A stretch of DNA of 64,000 nt. Source: Ligustrum vulgare. Its lineage: Eukaryota; Streptophyta; Magnoliopsida; Lamiales; Oleaceae. Below, in pieces: positions 63,601-64,000 of the stretch; within the stretch, counting starts at the first letter, position 1; every line of letters begins with the position of its first letter. The notes under the pieces are model-generated. The model was given only the letters and a program-made list of their open reading frames with translations. It did no database searches and had not been told where the DNA came from. The stretch spans positions 9,672,014-9,736,013 of the forward strand of contig OY743169.1 of NCBI GenBank assembly GCA_963555705.1, given 5' to 3'. The position numbers and the translations under genes are program-made.

Positions 63601-63611
63601 TCTGCAAGTTG
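46395..63611 (-). CDS. BTAF1: TATA-binding-protein-associated ATPase BTAF1/MOT1 (5' end outside window)
   Basis: Swi2/Snf2 ATPase that strips TBP from DNA. 22 exons join in frame to 1,764 codons of C-terminal sequence; about 280 N-terminal residues should lie beyond the right edge. Exons: 63,611-63,503; 63,430-62,836; 62,484-62,352; 62,253-62,185; 60,702-60,491; 58,907-58,673; 58,463-58,293; 57,733-57,311; 57,210-56,773; 56,572-56,453; 56,370-55,888; 54,306-53,768; 50,532-50,040; 49,957-49,889; 49,195-49,091; 48,993-48,781; 48,705-48,442; 48,327-48,278; 47,961-47,852; 47,502-47,420; 46,943-46,734; 46,565-46,395. HEAT-type repeats (for example [19 protein letters not shown]) fill roughly the first 1,170 residues. 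The ATPase follows: [14 protein letters not shown] (LDEGHIIKN), SGTPIQ, LRLDGSV, and motif [14 protein letters not shown]. The C-terminus is [14 protein letters not shown]. Arabidopsis orthologue: RGD3. No defects seen. Confidence 0.95.
51200..52725 (+). mobile_element. Ty3/gypsy retrotransposon remnant, internally deleted
   Basis: Plus strand, antisense to BTAF1. The frame 51,218-51,925 begins with the end of reverse transcriptase ([21 protein letters not shown], then FYRQTIK). After about 110 codons it jumps to the integrase core ([49 protein letters not shown]). RNase H and the integrase zinc finger are therefore missing, probably by deletion. Decayed C-terminal pieces ([17 protein letters not shown], relating to the family's IGPYKILEKI region) follow, twice. 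No LTRs identified. FSKMAHFI and the conserved order fit a Ty3/gypsy element with a chromodomain-type C-terminus, but the lineage is not settled. Confidence 0.8.
52212..52725 (+). repeat. Tandem duplication of the gypsy 3' region
   Basis: A segment from TGGTCTATCTA...GAGTGGTTCCCAG to GGAGGGATTGATGCAAATTAAT occurs at about 52,212-52,470 and again at about 52,471-52,720, with about one change per ten to fifteen bases. It carries the pol C-terminal motif in both copies. A duplication in the element before or after insertion is equally possible. Confidence 0.8.
54621..54665 (+). repeat. (TA)n microsatellite in a BTAF1 intron
   Basis: About 22 TA dinucleotides, preceded by a G run (about 54,595-54,604) and an A run. 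It lies in the intron 54,307-55,887. Confidence 0.95.
55376..55836. mobile_element. Tourist-like (PIF/Harbinger) MITE in a BTAF1 intron
   Basis: 461 bp flanked by TTA (55,373-55,375 and 55,837-55,839), the PIF/Harbinger target duplication. Ends are imperfect inverted repeats: GGTGGCGTTCTGTTTG and, read inward from the right, GGCCCTGTTCTCTTTG, followed by shared TATTTT. The inner arms (TTTTCGAAAA, CGTTTTCGAA) also pair. It contains a 22-bp direct repeat ACATGGTTACATGCAACACA (about 55,619 and 55,669). The right end is about 50 bases from the exon 56,370-55,888 donor. No coding capacity. Confidence 0.75.
58048..58221 (+). repeat. 87-bp tandem duplication in a BTAF1 intron
   Basis: GTTAGATTC starts at 58,048 and 58,135. 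The two 87-bp units share CATATGAAGCTT(G/T)AGTG and TTTAGTTACT(G/A)GTTCAGTTC and differ at roughly one in eight positions. It lies in the intron 57,734-58,292. Confidence 0.8.
58908..60490. other. BTAF1 intron, nothing recognised
   Basis: 1.58-kb AT-rich intron between the exons 60,702-60,491 and 58,907-58,673. The open frames inside are short and show no known domain. No snoRNA or miRNA hairpin was convincing by eye. Confidence 0.6.
61113..61290 (+). repeat. AACCACACATTTT dispersed repeat in a BTAF1 intron
   Basis: Begins near CCACTGTTTGGCAAACC and ends near TTAACAAACAAGATATT. It shows the family's CCACTTTTCAACCACACAT, TCTCTCCTCTTTTC and ACCTCGAAAACATAAAAA blocks, and a duplicated ACATGTTTTTAAACA. 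It lies in the intron 60,703-62,184. Confidence 0.65.
62658..62815 (+). repeat. 78-bp tandem duplication in a BTAF1 intron
   Basis: AAATTATCTTTC(A/G)GTTCTTCT starts at 62,658 and 62,736, a 78-bp period. Both units contain CTTCTCCAGTTTGAA(T/C)TACACTA and TAGGTACCATTA. The second copy ends about 20 bases from the exon 63,430-62,836 donor. Confidence 0.85.
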
Positions 63612-64000
63612 CTGCATCAAAAAGTAGTAAAAAAAATTTGCATTAGAAGGATCAGTACGCATTATTACTCATGATCACTTATTCAGCAAATGGTAAAAGG
63701 GCCAAATGGATGGAATATTCAGGACTTTTGCAAAGATATATAAACAAAATACACATAAGAGTAAAATCAAGAGGAAACACTGCATCCATAAACGAGAGCT
63801 TCATAAAAAACTATATTTGTGAAAGTGAAAACTAGTGGATTCCTGGATCTCTACAAACTCCATGCATTACTAACGCATCAAGGTTTAAGTCCTGACTATC
63901 TGAGTCTAATGCAAGTTTAATCCATTAAATTGAAAATAATGCTAGCATGCATATACAGTGTGTGGAGGAAAAAAAAAAAAAAAATGAACAGGCCTTCAGA
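63612..64000 (-). other. BTAF1 intron sequence at the window edge
   Basis: Upstream of the first in-window exon. The next BTAF1 exon is expected beyond 64,000. I see no stretch that clearly encodes more of the protein, although 63,835-63,905 stays open on the minus strand. Confidence 0.5.

Noticed and set aside
63835..63905. Possible extra BTAF1 exon on the minus strand
   Set aside because: Open, but without an in-phase acceptor and donor pair and without similarity I can recognise.

Overview
This window is nuclear DNA from a flowering plant, most likely a eudicot. Genes are split by many short GT-AG introns, intergenic DNA is AT-rich and full of transposon debris, and the families present are plant ones: DUF1218 membrane protein, plant-type BTAF1/MOT1, KI-type MULE with DUF1985/Ulp1, DUF4371 hAT, FAR1-like MULE protein, TRIM and Helitron. 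No tRNA, rRNA or CRISPR array was recognised. The species cannot be named from the sequence.

Layout. 1-560: remnant of an LTR. About 600-15,250: a large decayed KI-type (Kaonashi-like) Mutator element. It has a plus-strand DUF1985/Ulp1-like gene (823-10,186, pseudogene) and a convergent minus-strand MURA transposase (12,637-15,104, three exons, one nonsense codon). It also carries a captured piece of an FKBP62/ROF1-like immunophilin gene (about 6,421-7,505), itself split by a hAT MITE with a perfect 8-bp target duplication. A copia-like LTR fragment and a complete TRIM (11,511-12,126) lie between the two element genes. 16,437-18,135: a DUF1218 four-helix membrane protein gene. 18.1-22.3 kb: intergenic, with two tandem-repeat loci. 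22,303-26,825: a CWC21/SRRM2-like splicing factor gene. 26.8-35.1 kb: transposon-rich, with a small hAT MITE and a DUF4371 hAT element whose transposase frame has only two stops. 35,678-36,898: a minus-strand four-exon gene for a small basic protein of the DUF4602 (C1orf131-like) type. 37-41 kb: hAT debris, microsatellites and a GAGCTCG-rich repeat. 41,150-45,459: a non-autonomous Helitron carrying a FAR1-like fragment that lacks its catalytic core. 46,395 to beyond the right edge: the minus-strand BTAF1 gene (22 exons in the window, 1,764 codons, 5' end outside), with a decayed Ty3/gypsy copy, a Tourist-like MITE and several tandem duplications in its introns.

Four host genes look intact: DUF1218 protein, CWC21, DUF4602 protein and BTAF1 (partial). 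Every proposed splice joint in them keeps the reading frame. They act in unrelated processes (membrane/cell wall, splicing, probable ribosome biogenesis, TBP removal from promoters), so the window is ordinary gene space with nested transposons and no functional cluster. The most unusual structures are the captured immunophilin fragment with its nested MITE, an in-frame two-exon duplication inside the Ulp1-like element gene, and the Helitron with a FAR1 remnant.
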